NCBI GenBank assembly: GCA_031260245.1
Contig: JAIRKH010000083.1
Location: 1 to 64,000 of the forward strand
DNA: 64,000 nt
Source: Treponema sp.
GTDB lineage: Bacteria > Spirochaetota > Spirochaetia > Treponematales > Breznakiellaceae
Direction: 5' to 3'
Position numbers and translations under genes: made by a program. Positions 26,213-35,085 of the stretch are shown here, in pieces (the first letter of the stretch is position 1; every line of letters begins with the position of its first letter). The notes below the pieces were generated by a model. That model saw nothing but the letters and a program-made list of their open reading frames with translations, had not been told where the DNA came from and searched no databases.

Positions 26213-27310
26213 TCATTGAGGCAAAACGACGGAGTGAATTTTCACCTCTTTTCTCGCGGAGGCGTCTGTGACCATTTGTTCGGTGATTCTGCCCTGAGGC
26301 CGCGGGTGAGGAGGAGCGTCTCCGATGAGGATGATGAAACGGGATTCGGCTTCCCATGGGAAGCCGAGAGCTGTGTGGAGGGCTTCATGCACGGCTTCAG
26401 GAATGTCTCCGCCCCCGCCTGTGGTTATTTTGTTAAGTTCCCTCTGGAGGAAGGCGACGTCTTTGGTGAAGGGAATGGTTTTGGTGAGGTATTCCGCCCT
26501 GTAATCCTTGTAAAGCACGAAGCCCACGCGAGAGTCCCGTATTTTCACTTTTGAGAGCATATCCGCAAGATACCTACGGACTGCGGCCACATCGTTTTTC
26601 ATGCTTGCCGTGGTATCGAGACAGATGACGAGATCCAAGGGTTGTTCCTCTCCTTGTAGAATTTCTTCGATGATTTCAACGATGTCCTCAGGTCCTTTTG
26701 ATAGGCGCGCTTCCCCATTTGTACGGTCGCTTATGTCGGAAAAAGACTGTAGCGTGTCCGCCCTGTAGTTGCCGTCAGGCGGTCCTGGTAAGGGATTCTG
26801 GACGACGGACAGAATGTAGGGGTTGTCTTGAAACGCGCCTGAATAGTCCGCGTAGGGCAGGGCAAAAGCGCGCAGATTGAAATAGGAGCCGTCTTTCACG
26901 TATATCTCGCCATGCCTCCCGGTCTCATAGCCGAAGTCCAAAATATATGGGATGTAGATGTGAAAAGCCATGCCGAATTGCATATCCGTCTCCGGCGTTG
27001 AATCGAGAAGGTACTTATTCGGAGGCGGAAGTTCTTCGCCGTTCAACATACGAATCTCATTGCCATTGATTTCATTCCACGCGGACACGCGATAGGCGTA
27101 GTTTGCCTCCAAAAATTGGGCGTCCTTGGTGGACTCCGTTACGAGAATCGAAGAAATATCCGGTTTCTTGCGGATAAAAAGGTGAAATCCACCATCAATC
27201 CGCTGTTCTATCCGCAAATCGTCCTGAACGATGCCCAAGTCCTGCGCGTATATCAGTCCTGTCAATAAAAACGCCGCCGTCATTGCTATAGAACAGGATT
27301 TATTCGCCAT
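26213..27310 (-). CDS. Secreted von Willebrand factor A-domain protein
   Basis: 365 aa with signal peptide (MANKSCSIAMTAAFLLTGLIYAQ). Residues about 25-205 are an unassigned N-terminal region rich in beta strands. Residues about 220-360 are a VWA domain: MIDAS motif DLVICLDTTASM (D-x-T-x-S form), the conserved threonine region TKTIPFT and GGGGDIPEAVHEAL. Periplasmic or outer-surface metal-dependent adhesion is the usual role. It overlaps the upstream membrane-protein gene by 11 bp and is probably cotranscribed with it. Confidence 0.85.
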   Translation of the reverse strand: MANKSCSIAMTAAFLLTGLIYAQDLGIVQDDLRIEQRIDGGFHLFIRKKPDISSILVTESTKDAQFLEANYAYRVSAWNEINGNEIRMLNGEELPPPNKYLLDSTPETDMQFGMAFHIYIPYILDFGYETGRHGEIYVKDGSYFNLRAFALPYADYSGAFQDNPYILSVVQNPLPGPPDGNYRADTLQSFSDISDRTNGEARLSKGPEDIVEIIEEILQGEEQPLDLVICLDTTASMKNDVAAVRRYLADMLSKVKIRDSRVGFVLYKDYRAEYLTKTIPFTKDVAFLQRELNKITTGGGGDIPEAVHEALHTALGFPWEAESRFIILIGDAPPHPRPQGRITEQMVTDASARKEVKIHSVVLPQ

Positions 27311-27953
27311 TGGGTTCTTCCTGTTCGTCGATTAATTTCATTGATTGAAATTGTTCCCGTACGCTTTTCATAGCGTTTAACTCGCGCGTGATGATTTTCC
27401 CATAGTTCAACTCCTCGCGCTCTATTCTGCCGGATTCATCTTGCCAAAATTGGACGCGCTCCAAGTTCACAAATCGGAATCTTCGCGCGGACGCTTTCTT
27501 CGCCCATTCCTTCGCGTCATTCCAATAGGAAAGCGCTGTTCGGTAGCAGGCTTCGGCGGCGTCAAGGCTTTCAAGGTTCTGCCTCTTCCATGGGGCGTTG
27601 TAAAAGTACGCTTTTCGCTTGTTCCATTTGTTGCCCAGAAACAGATACTGCTCTATCATCTTGAGGTTCAGATGCATCATAAAAAGGTTCTTGTACTTCT
27701 CCCACTGATCGGTATTCTCTATCAAGGCGAGGGCGAAGAGAGGATTGGCGAAATCAGCCTTGAGCGCCTTTTCCAGATAATAGATGTTTTCCATCGTGTC
27801 ATCCGGGTACTGGATATAATGAAGATGATAAAGCCTGTAAAACTGTTCTTTATATTCCACGATGTAGGCGTAAGAACGAAGGATGTTTCCCCCAAAGAAC
27901 AATATGAATAACAGCGTCAATACAACGACGCTCGTTTTTCTGTTAAGAATCAT
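27300..27953 (-). CDS. Unknown single-pass membrane protein, partner of the VWA protein
   Basis: 217 aa. One N-terminal membrane helix (VVVLTLLFILFFGGNIL, residues about 9-25), then a mostly helical, tyrosine- and tryptophan-rich extracytoplasmic domain resembling TPR-like helices (ENIYYLEKALKADFANPLFALAL). I do not recognise a named family. The 11-bp overlap with the VWA gene suggests the two products work together in the envelope. Confidence 0.75.
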   Translation of the reverse strand: MILNRKTSVVVLTLLFILFFGGNILRSYAYIVEYKEQFYRLYHLHYIQYPDDTMENIYYLEKALKADFANPLFALALIENTDQWEKYKNLFMMHLNLKMIEQYLFLGNKWNKRKAYFYNAPWKRQNLESLDAAEACYRTALSYWNDAKEWAKKASARRFRFVNLERVQFWQDESGRIEREELNYGKIITRELNAMKSVREQFQSMKLIDEQEEPNGE

Positions 27954-28036
27954 TTCTTGCTTCCTTATGATGATTTTATTTAATTTTACCGTGATTTGAG
28001 AAAAAAATCAATAATCTTGAGAACTTTTCACTACTC

Positions 28037-28066
28037 TTGACATTTTTTTACTGTATATTCTATCAT
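28037..28066 (+). promoter_or_regulatory. Promoter with predicted leaderless start
   Basis: TTGACA (28037-28042), 18 bp, TATCAT (28061-28066). Transcription would start at or beside the ATG at 28073. Confidence 0.65.
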
Positions 28067-28072
28067 AACGAT

Positions 28073-28354
28073 ATGATGAATTCTTCCCTTGACGCCGTTG
28101 ACAAAACCGCTTATAAAGGCTGGCGGGATGAAAAATACGATGAAGTCTTTGAACAGGAGCTTCGCGGGCTTGAGCGCCGTAGAGCGAATACGGGCTGTAC
28201 CATTGAGGACATAGAAGGTTTACTTGAGAGCCTCTATCGGTTAGATGGGGACAACTGGCTTGGGCGCGGCGAGGTTCAGGATATTGCGACATCCGCGACC
28301 ATCGCGGCTCACGAGCGCTTTATCGCCGAATGGAAAACCGAGCTTCGCTCATAG
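28073..28354 (+). CDS. Unknown small protein, probably leaderless
   Basis: The track starts this frame at 28037 on a TTG that is the -35 element itself. ATG 28073 (or 28076) gives about 93 aa: MMNSSLDAVDKTAYKG. It is charged and helical, with EDIEGLLESLYRLDGDN near the middle and no signal or membrane segment. No family recognised. It is convergent with smpB. The start lies 6 nt beyond the -10 hexamer, so no ribosome site is possible on the message. Confidence 0.7.
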   Translation: MMNSSLDAVDKTAYKGWRDEKYDEVFEQELRGLERRRANTGCTIEDIEGLLESLYRLDGDNWLGRGEVQDIATSATIAAHERFIAEWKTELRS

Positions 28355-28419
28355 AGATAACACCGCGATGAAGTTTGTTTATCAATCCGCCTATTGTTTT
28401 TTCTTCCATATGAGTTCAC

Positions 28420-28881
28420 TCACTCCCATTTTCTCCTGAATTCCCGTTCTATCTCGCGGCTCACGTCCCGCTCGCGGATATCAGCGCGTTTATCCACGAC
28501 TTTTTTCCCCTTGCAAAGACCAAGCTCTACTTTCACCCGCCCATTCTTAAAGTAAAAAGACAAAGGAATCAAGGTGTAACCTTTTTCTTCAACCTTACGA
28601 TGTATGCGTTTTATCTCGTCGCGATGGAGAAGCAAACGTTTTTTTCGTTTCGGGTCGTGGTTGAAAATAGAAGAGAACGGGTTTTCCGCCACAATCAAGG
28701 AGTGAAGCCATACTTCACGGTCCGCAACTTCCGCCCAACTATCGGGAAAGGAGATTCTACCGTCTCGGAAAGATTTAACCTCTGTCCCCAACAACTCGAC
28801 GCCAGCCTCGTAACGCTCATCAACTGCATAATCGTACCGCGCCTTGCGATTCACCGCGATAATCTTTATACTATCCGCCAT
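28420..28881 (-). CDS. smpB: SsrA-binding protein SmpB
   Basis: 153 aa tmRNA-binding protein for rescue of stalled ribosomes. Features: NRKARYDYAVDERYEAGVEL with the conserved GTEVKSFRDG loop, the beta-barrel core, YTLIPLSFYFKNGRVKVELGLCKGKK near residues 100-125, and the basic C-terminal tail DKRADIRERDVSREIERE that enters the decoding site. GGAGAG precedes the ATG. I looked for an adjacent ssrA gene and did not see one. Confidence 0.96.
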   Translation of the reverse strand: MADSIKIIAVNRKARYDYAVDERYEAGVELLGTEVKSFRDGRISFPDSWAEVADREVWLHSLIVAENPFSSIFNHDPKRKKRLLLHRDEIKRIHRKVEEKGYTLIPLSFYFKNGRVKVELGLCKGKKVVDKRADIRERDVSREIEREFRRKWE

Positions 28882-29009
28882 TTCTCTCCTTTCCGAATAA
28901 TGAAGGTAGCATACATTTAATAGCTACTTCATTGCTTGATTCAACGTCCTTGAAGGTTGTTGAAAAGCGCGTTTTGACTTCCGCCGAAGATGAGGCTTTC
29001 ATGATTTAT

Positions 29010-29038
29010 ATAATAATTTAGTTGCCCATAGTAGTCAA
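29010..29038 (-). promoter_or_regulatory. Promoter for smpB
   Basis: On the minus strand TTGACT (29038-29033), 17 bp, TATTAT (29015-29010), giving a leader of about 120 nt. Confidence 0.75.
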
Positions 29039-29213
29039 GTCGTCTTATAATATTTTCAGCCGTTCATTACGCCATACTTGCGCTTGTCACGCGTAAGAAG
29101 ACGCCTATGCGAACCAGATAACAGTCGAGCCGCTCTTGTCTTGAAATCGTTGTCAAAGTTTTGGGCGTTCTTAACGTCCATGTAGACGTTTTCGAGCGCC
29201 AGACCTAACAGGC

Positions 29214-29256
29214 GGTGTCAGACACTTTTCGGGAGACGCTTTCGGTGTCAGACACC
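29214..29256. repeat. REP palindrome pair
   Basis: GGTGTCAGACAC at 29214-29225 and the full GGTGTCAGACACC at 29244-29256. No transposase gene adjacent. Confidence 0.9.
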
Positions 29257-29552
29257 GCCCTCAAACAACGACACTTGTTCCCTGTCTGGAATCGAGACGT
29301 TCCGCTTATGAGCGCCGTAACTCAAATCCTTTGAAAAAGTATTACTCGCCGTATAAAAAATTGTTTACGCGCTCCGCGGCAGGTCAGTTCATATAATAGA
29401 ACAGTCGCCAGTATCATATAAAAAACGCTGAACATTAACTCGAAACAGCGCGTATTTATAGCGTCGCGGGGAAGCGGAGAAAAGCCGATCGATTCGTCGG
29501 AGCTTGAGCGGCGGTTGACAAAAAGGTTTACCAATTGTATGATTTGATGGAA

Positions 29553-31220
29553 ATGAGAAGCGATATTGTAAAGAAAGGCGTTGCGCGCGCGCCGCAGAGG
29601 GCTCTGTTCAAAGCGCTTGGGTTCTTGGACGAGGAGCTAGATAAGCCCCTCATTGGCGTCGCTGTTGCGGAAAGCGAAATAGTACCTGGACACGCGCATT
29701 TGGGGATAATCGCCAGAGCGGTTGCGGACGGGGTGAGAAGCGCAGGCGGTACGCCGATACGGTTTCCGATCATCGGCGTATGCGACGGTATCGCCATGGG
29801 ACACGACGGTATGCGCTACTCGCTCGTTACGCGAGAATTGATAGCGGATTCAATCGAATGTATGGCTATGGCGCATGGATTTGACGCGCTCGTGTGTATC
29901 CCGAATTGCGACAAGGTTGTACCGGGTATGTTGATGGGAACGGCGCGGGTGAATCTGCCGACGGTCTTTGTTTCAGGCGGACCCATGCTCGCGGGACGAA
30001 GGAACGGTAAACCCCTCACTTTGAGCTCCATGTTCGAGGCGGTCGGCGCTGTTTCCGCGGGTAAGATGAGCGAGACGGAACTCGCCGAGTTGGAGGAAGC
30101 GGCCTGCCCCGGTTGCGGCTCGTGCGCGGGAATGTTTACCGCGAACTCGATGAACTGCGTTACCGAAGCGCTCGGCATGGCGCTACCGGGCAACGGCACG
30201 ATTCCCGCGATCATGGCGGAACGAATCCGCTTCGCCAAACGGACTGGGATGCTCATCCTCGATGTTTTGCGAAAAGACGTCCGCCCGCGAGACGTCTTGA
30301 CCGAAAAGGCGTTCTTGAACGCGCTTGCCTTGGATATGGCGCTCGGCTGTTCGACAAACACCGCTCTACACTTACCCGCAATCGCCCACGCCGCGGGCGC
30401 GCGGTTTGCGAATTTTTCGGCGCTGGTCAACTGCGTCAGCGCGGAGACGCCGAACTTGTGCCGACTCGCTCCCGCCGGCCAAGCCGTTATCGAGGATCTT
30501 CACGCGGCCGGGGGCGTTTCGGCGGTTTTGGCGGAACTGGCGAAGAAAAACCTGATAGACCCATCCGCGCCCACGATTTATGGCTCCCTGGCGGATGGCT
30601 TGAAAGGCGCGGTCAACCGCAACGCGCGCGTCATCCGTCCGATTGACGAGCCGTTTTCGGCGACTGGAGGACTTGCGGCGCTCGCCGGCAATATAGCGCC
30701 GGACGGATGCGTAGTTAAGCAGAGCGCGGTTGCGCCGTCGATGCTCAAACACGAAGGACCCGCGCGGATATTCGACTCCGAAGAGGCGGCGTTTGAAAAC
30801 ATTATGGAGGGGAAAATCAAAGCAAAGGATGTGATAGTAATCCGTTACGAGGGACCGTGCGGGGGACCTGGTATGAAGGAGATGCTTGGACCAACCGCCG
30901 CGCTCGCGGGTATGGGACTTGACGACAAGGTAGCCCTTGTTACGGACGGACGTTTTTCAGGAGCGACTCGCGGCGCGGCTATCGGACACGTCTCGCCGGA
31001 AGCGGCTCGCGGCGGCGCTATCGGTTTGCTCAAGGATGGAGATGTTATCGCAATAGACGTCGTGAACCGTTCTATCAACGTCAGGCTGTCCGCCGAGGAG
31101 CTGGCGGAACGCAAATCAAAATGGACTCCTCCTTCGCCTAAAAACGTAGACCCCCAATCATACCTCTACCGTTACGCGCAACAGGTGAGTTCCGCCTCCA
31201 CAGGCGCGGTATTCGAATGA
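29553..31220 (+). CDS. ilvD: Dihydroxy-acid dehydratase
   Basis: Penultimate step of valine and isoleucine synthesis; Fe-S dehydratase. The track start is TTG 29535; ATG 29553 (MRSDIVKKG) matches the usual N-terminus of the family and gives 555 aa. Cluster ligands: [24 protein letters not shown] and [18 protein letters not shown]; Mg/catalytic region [13 protein letters not shown]-terminal [21 protein letters not shown]. Neither start has a clear ribosome site. No other ilv gene is nearby, so it stands alone. Confidence 0.95.
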   Translation: MRSDIVKKGVARAPQRALFKALGFLDEELDKPLIGVAVAESEIVPGHAHLGIIARAVADGVRSAGGTPIRFPIIGVCDGIAMGHDGMRYSLVTRELIADSIECMAMAHGFDALVCIPNCDKVVPGMLMGTARVNLPTVFVSGGPMLAGRRNGKPLTLSSMFEAVGAVSAGKMSETELAELEEAACPGCGSCAGMFTANSMNCVTEALGMALPGNGTIPAIMAERIRFAKRTGMLILDVLRKDVRPRDVLTEKAFLNALALDMALGCSTNTALHLPAIAHAAGARFANFSALVNCVSAETPNLCRLAPAGQAVIEDLHAAGGVSAVLAELAKKNLIDPSAPTIYGSLADGLKGAVNRNARVIRPIDEPFSATGGLAALAGNIAPDGCVVKQSAVAPSMLKHEGPARIFDSEEAAFENIMEGKIKAKDVIVIRYEGPCGGPGMKEMLGPTAALAGMGLDDKVALVTDGRFSGATRGAAIGHVSPEAARGGAIGLLKDGDVIAIDVVNRSINVRLSAEELAERKSKWTPPSPKNVDPQSYLYRYAQQVSSASTGAVFE

Positions 31221-31305
31221 GCGCGTCCTGTTTCATAAAATGCGTCAGGACGTTTCGCCAGGCTATTGCAGAACAACGCAAATTGCGCTATTATAATGAA
31301 ACAAG

Positions 31306-32004
31306 ATGAAACCGAAAGAATTTATTTTTTTGACGCTTTTAGTTTTACCGTCATGGGGCTTTGCCGATGGTGATAATTTTTCAAGGGGCGAGGAATTGTT
31401 TCTGCAAGACAAGCCTACCGAATCCCTAGCTTATCTTCAAGCCGCGGCCGCTTCGCCGGACGCGCCGCCCCAAACGTTTCTCTATTTGGGCATTGTCTAT
31501 ACTCAACTTGGACGGGCAAGCGAGGCGGTTTCCGTTTACCGCAAGATTCTTCCATCCGCAGGTCAATATACGGCTCTCGTCGCGTTCAATCTGGGAAATC
31601 TGTATTATGCGCGAAACGACCTTGAGACCGCGGAAGATTACTACAACCAATCCATAGACGCGGACACTTCGTTCGCCTCGGCCTATTTGAACCGCGCAAA
31701 CACAAGACTCCGTAAGGGCGAAACTACCTTTGCCATAGCGGATTATTGGCAGTATCTGTCTCTGAAAGGCGATTCCGAAAAAAGACCGCAGATAGAGCAA
31801 GTCTTGAAGGTTTTGCAGAAAGAAGAAGATGAGCGTAACGTAAAAGCGGCGGCCGAGACGAGGCGTAGGGCGGACATAGAGGCGATGAACGCGGCGAATG
31901 AAGAGATGGAAAAACAGCGCGCCATGGAGACCCTCCCTGCTGTCCAAGCGGCTATGCGGATAATGGATGATATGACCGCTCTTATTAAAGGAGCTGATCA
32001 ATGA
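31306..32004 (+). CDS. Secreted TPR-repeat protein
   Basis: 232 aa. A signal peptide (FIFLTLLVLPSWGFA) is followed by about four TPR units (residues 25-160), e.g. PQTFLYLGIVYTQLGRASEAV and ALVAFNLGNLYYARNDLETAE, then a charged helical tail (AAETRRRADIEAMNAANEEMEKQ). Protein-protein scaffold in the periplasm. TATAAT (31292-31297) ends 8 nt before the ATG with no Shine-Dalgarno, so the message is probably leaderless. It overlaps the permease gene by 4 bp. Confidence 0.85.
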   Translation: MKPKEFIFLTLLVLPSWGFADGDNFSRGEELFLQDKPTESLAYLQAAAASPDAPPQTFLYLGIVYTQLGRASEAVSVYRKILPSAGQYTALVAFNLGNLYYARNDLETAEDYYNQSIDADTSFASAYLNRANTRLRKGETTFAIADYWQYLSLKGDSEKRPQIEQVLKVLQKEEDERNVKAAAETRRRADIEAMNAANEEMEKQRAMETLPAVQAAMRIMDDMTALIKGADQ

Positions 32005-33149
32005 GCGGTAACAATGAACAAATACCCGCGCTTACGATCGCGACAGAATCTGCGGCGTCTACTGAAAAGAAAGCCACGGGATGGGTACAGAACTACGTAT
32101 TCGGCGCGATACTCGTCCTGTTTTTCATTCTCGTGTGCCGACTTTTCGCGCCTTTTTTCACAGTGCTACTGTGGTCTATTTTCTTATATGTGTTGTTAAA
32201 TCCTTTGCACAAGCTGGCGACTAAAAACGTTGATTTCGGCAAGATAGGCGGGAGAATTCTGAAGAACGTCTGGGCCGCGGTTTTCGCCGTGGGCACGGTC
32301 ATCGTCATACTCATTCCTTTATCCTTCACGGCGTTTCAATTCTTCAAACAAATCGTCGAACTCATCCGCTTCGGACAGGATTTATTCATGCGAAAGCCGG
32401 ACTTCATTCAAAATTCGTTTCAATCTATATCCGACTTCATCGCAGACGTAAGCGCGGGGCAGTTGAACATCGAGGCGGACGAACTTCAGCGCCGCGTTAC
32501 GGCGTTTTTGAATTTCAGTCTTCAAGGGGCGCTCCAGTTCAGCAGAAGTATAACCATGAACGTGAGTTCTTTCTTTATAAACCTGGTTTTCATGGTATTT
32601 TGCCTTTTCTTTTTTTATGTTGACGGCGCGTATCTCTCGCGCCTCGCGCTTCATATCATCCCCATACGGAAAGAATACATGGTTACGTTGACGGGAAAGT
32701 TCTCGGACGTTACGAAAAATCTCTTTTTCGGCTATATTATCGTTTCTCTCATACAGGCGATTATGGCGGGCGTGATATTCTCAATTTTTAATATAAAAGG
32801 TTCGCTGGTTTTCGCGGCGCTCACCTTCATCTGCGTATTTGTGCCTATGATAGGCGGCGGATTGGTTTGGGGGCCACTGGGGATCGCGCTTATTATGAAC
32901 GGACAAATACTCAAAGGCGTCGTCTTTCTTATTGTATCAGCCCTGTTCATATCAACTCTCGACAACTTCCTTCGTCCCTTATTCCTTCAAGACAGGATTA
33001 AGCTCCACCCGCTGATAATTTTCTTCGCCATACTAGGCGGACTGCGCGTATTCGGCTTTAACGGTCTCATACTCGGTCCCATGATTGTCATATTCTTCCT
33101 CACAGTACTTGACTTGTTCCTAATGGAACACAAGATACAGGAGTACTAA
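32001..33149 (+). CDS. AI-2E/PerM-family membrane transporter
   Basis: 382 aa with about seven or eight transmembrane helices. N-terminal helices at about 30-75 and 90-115, a soluble loop at about 120-180, and the conserved C-terminal block FVPMIGGGLVWGPLGIALI followed by LRPLFLQDRIKLHPLIIFFAILGGLRVFGFNGLILGPM in overlapping segments. Family members export small molecules or act as Na+/H+ antiporters; substrate unknown. The link to luxS 17 kb away is by family name only. Coupled to the TPR gene upstream. Confidence 0.9.
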   Translation: MSGNNEQIPALTIATESAASTEKKATGWVQNYVFGAILVLFFILVCRLFAPFFTVLLWSIFLYVLLNPLHKLATKNVDFGKIGGRILKNVWAAVFAVGTVIVILIPLSFTAFQFFKQIVELIRFGQDLFMRKPDFIQNSFQSISDFIADVSAGQLNIEADELQRRVTAFLNFSLQGALQFSRSITMNVSSFFINLVFMVFCLFFFYVDGAYLSRLALHIIPIRKEYMVTLTGKFSDVTKNLFFGYIIVSLIQAIMAGVIFSIFNIKGSLVFAALTFICVFVPMIGGGLVWGPLGIALIMNGQILKGVVFLIVSALFISTLDNFLRPLFLQDRIKLHPLIIFFAILGGLRVFGFNGLILGPMIVIFFLTVLDLFLMEHKIQEY

Positions 33150-33195
33150 CAGCTCCACTTGCTCTGTATTGCTTGGACCCATGTTCGCGGGTTTT

Positions 33196-33240
33196 GGTGT
33201 CAGACACCGATTTTTGACTGACAAAGAAGTGTCTGACACC
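33196..33240. repeat. REP pair at the left side of RAYT unit 3
   Basis: Full 13-mer GGTGTCAGACACC at 33196-33208 and the opposite-centre GTGTCTGACACC at 33229-33240, the second being the unit's left boundary. Confidence 0.92.
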
Positions 33241-33274
33241 AAAGCAATTCCCATAACAAGTCCGTATTATAGGT

Positions 33275-33769
33275 ATGCGAAGTTTGCGAATACTCCTCGA
33301 AGGAGCGACGTACCACGTTACGTCGAAAATAGACCACGACGACATGTGCCTGCTTGATCCTCTGTTCAAACTATTATTCCTCTCGTTCGTCAAGAAGGCC
33401 AAGCGGAAGTTCCATTTCCAGTTGTGGGATTTCTGTATCATGGGAAACCATATCCATTTCCTGATAAAGCCTGGGAAAGACGCTAATTTATCGGAGATAA
33501 TGCAATGGATAAAGTGTAATTTCGCGAAGGCGTGGAACAAGGCGCACGGGCGGAAGGGTCACGTATGGGGGGAACGGTTCTACTCGCGGATAATCGGTGG
33601 GATAGATGACTTTCTGCGGACGCGGAACTACATAGCGGAGAACCCCGTGAAGGCTGGGCTTGTAGAGCGGGCCGCGGAATGGATGTTTGGGAGTCTATAC
33701 CATCGACTGCATCGACAATCCGACTTATTAGACGAGCCTGTCATCGGTGGCGACTACGACGACGTATGA
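33275..33769 (+). CDS. RAYT transposase, copy 3 (complete)
   Basis: 164 aa, same family and motifs as copy 2: [18 protein letters not shown] (HUH), [10 protein letters not shown] and [13 protein letters not shown] with the expected catalytic tyrosine. The frame is intact. Differences from copy 4 are a few substitutions (for example LLEGATYHV for LIYGATYHV) and a longer tail. The start ATG lies about 35 bp after the left REP, with no ribosome site; initiation signals are shared by all copies. Confidence 0.92.
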   Translation: MRSLRILLEGATYHVTSKIDHDDMCLLDPLFKLLFLSFVKKAKRKFHFQLWDFCIMGNHIHFLIKPGKDANLSEIMQWIKCNFAKAWNKAHGRKGHVWGERFYSRIIGGIDDFLRTRNYIAENPVKAGLVERAAEWMFGSLYHRLHRQSDLLDEPVIGGDYDDV

Positions 33770-33771
33770 GC

Positions 33772-33805
33772 GGCGTCTGACACCGTTGCTACCGCGTGTC
33801 AGACA
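33772..33805. repeat. REP pair at the right end of RAYT unit 3
   Basis: GGCGTCTGACACC (33772-33784, one change) and GTGTCAGACA (33796-33805), arranged head to head. Confidence 0.85.
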
Positions 33806-33990
33806 AAACCTGTTGCGTGCGTCTAGCCTTGTGCCTCGATCGGAAGCATGAGCATGAACGGAGAGTGCGTCAACTTGAAAGGGAACGTCCTTCGTGGGAC
33901 TATTCCCCGTTAAACGGACAAGCCGTCTAGTTAAATTTCAAGCGACTCCCGGACACGCGGGAGTTGTTCCTGAACATACGGAACAAGCGT

Positions 33991-34252
33991 TTATTCCTGC
34001 GGGTTGGAATACGCTATCTTACCAAAACTGCCATCGATGACAAACTTACCCCCGCCGTAGGCTATGGGAGGAGGTAGTGGATTCGAAAAACGGAGAGTCC
34101 TCTACCGCGGTCCATCTCAGACTGCCATCCGGTTTTTCATGGATGTCGCTACCGCCAGTGCTACCACTGCTGTCTTTGTCGCCGCTACAACTCATAAATG
34201 CCATGCCAAAGGATAGTATGACTGCTAACATAAACAGAAATGTTTTCTTCAT
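33991..34252 (-). pseudogene. Frameshifted small lipoprotein
   Basis: The track ORF (34046-34252, 68 aa) has a lipobox signal peptide (FGMAFMSCSGD) and WTAVEDSPF, then shifts into low-quality sequence. Removing one T from the run of five just after the SPF codons lets the frame continue as SNPLPPPIAYGGGKFV and IDGSFGKIAYSNPQE to a stop at 33991. This restored IAYG-GKFV...GKIAYS pattern looks like one unit of repeat-type surface lipoproteins. Either a frameshift mutation, homopolymer slippage or a sequencing error; even restored, it ends after one unit. Confidence 0.65.
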
Positions 34253-34543
34253 AAAAACACTCCTTAATATAGAAGCAACGGGTCTCTGTCCGCAAGGCTT
34301 CGGGTTTATTGGGAGCGGCTAAGTCGTCCGCTTAACCGTTGGTATAAATGGACAAAAACCGCCCCAGAGCCGCGAGGTATTTAACCCAAAGGAATAAAAA
34401 GTGTCTGACACCTTACACTTCTCCCCGTCAGCCGCGCAGGATTATTATCTGCGTAGGTTTGAGCGACTCCCTTCGTCGTTTTGAACGGCGTGGATTTTAT
34501 CGGTTCTATAAATTGCGGGGGCGATAACGTTTTTACCGCTACG
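34253..34543. other. 290-bp gap with one REP
   Basis: One REP (34401-34412). No other gene, tRNA or clear terminator seen. Confidence 0.55.
34401..34412. repeat. Solo REP palindrome
   Basis: GTGTCTGACACC, 12 of 13 bases, between the broken lipoprotein and the oxidoreductase gamma gene. Confidence 0.85.
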
Positions 34544-35080
34544 CTATCGCGCTATGTTCCATCCAGCTTGGATTGCCTCTATGTTGAGCGGCAAGAATTT
34601 GTGCTTGTCAGGCGGGAAAAAGTCTTTTAAGATGGTTTCAATGTTCAAGATAGTTAGAGCGCCTGTGAGTTTCGCCATTGCGCCCATCGCGACCATATTG
34701 GCGAACTTAGCGGCGCCGATTTTTTCCGCTATGCCGGTAGCGTCTATTTTGGAGACGCGGACGCCTTTCCGTTCCGGCTCTTTTTTCACTAAAGATGAAT
34801 TGATAACCAACAATCCGCCGCTTCTTACGCTGTTTTCACAAAGCGGTAGAGAATCGGCGTTCATTACGAGCGCGGAATCCGGCGTTGTAACAAGAGGGCT
34901 GGCGATTTCCTCATCTGACACGACGACGCCCGCGCGGGCGATACCGCCGCGTTTTTCTGCGCCGTAAAACGGGAAGAAGGTTACGTTCTTGCCTTCTTTC
35001 ATACCGCAATATACCCAAATTTGTCCGAGAGAAATGATACCCTGTCCCCCAAAACCCGCAAAGAAAGATTTTTCAGTCAA
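34544..35080 (-). CDS. 2-oxoacid:ferredoxin oxidoreductase, gamma subunit
   Basis: 178 aa, gamma domain of the POR/KOR/VOR family. Diagnostic GFGGQGIISLGQI at residues about 9-21, the FPFYGAEKRGGIARAGVVVS block near 35-55, and the ANMVAMGAMAKL segment near 130. It lies 5 bp after the beta subunit gene. Oxidative CoA-dependent decarboxylation of a 2-oxoacid with ferredoxin reduction; the substrate (pyruvate, 2-oxoglutarate, branched-chain) cannot be fixed from these subunits. The alpha subunit gene is not in the window. Confidence 0.9.
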   Translation of the reverse strand: MTEKSFFAGFGGQGIISLGQIWVYCGMKEGKNVTFFPFYGAEKRGGIARAGVVVSDEEIASPLVTTPDSALVMNADSLPLCENSVRSGGLLVINSSLVKKEPERKGVRVSKIDATGIAEKIGAAKFANMVAMGAMAKLTGALTILNIETILKDFFPPDKHKFLPLNIEAIQAGWNIAR

Positions 35081-35085
35081 GAGAT

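Larger units (their letters stand above)
28882..29552. other. ~670-bp gap: smpB promoter, two REPs, no convincing gene
   Basis: Holds the smpB promoter and REPs at 29214-29256. The 70-aa minus ORF 29322-29534 has no recognisable protein features. No tmRNA-like ends or tag frame are evident. Confidence 0.6.
33229..33828 (+). mobile_element. RAYT-REP unit 3 (complete, ~600 bp)
   Basis: Begins GTGTCTGACACCAAAGCAAT and ends GTTGCGTGCGTCTAGCC. Both ends match unit 4 (58530-59113) and the flanks differ, so these are the boundaries of a unit that moves as a whole. The right end has two REPs and the left end one. Confidence 0.82.

Noticed and set aside
28882-29534. Possible tmRNA (ssrA) next to smpB
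   Set aside because: No tRNA-like ends, no tag reading frame and no CCA-type terminus were found.
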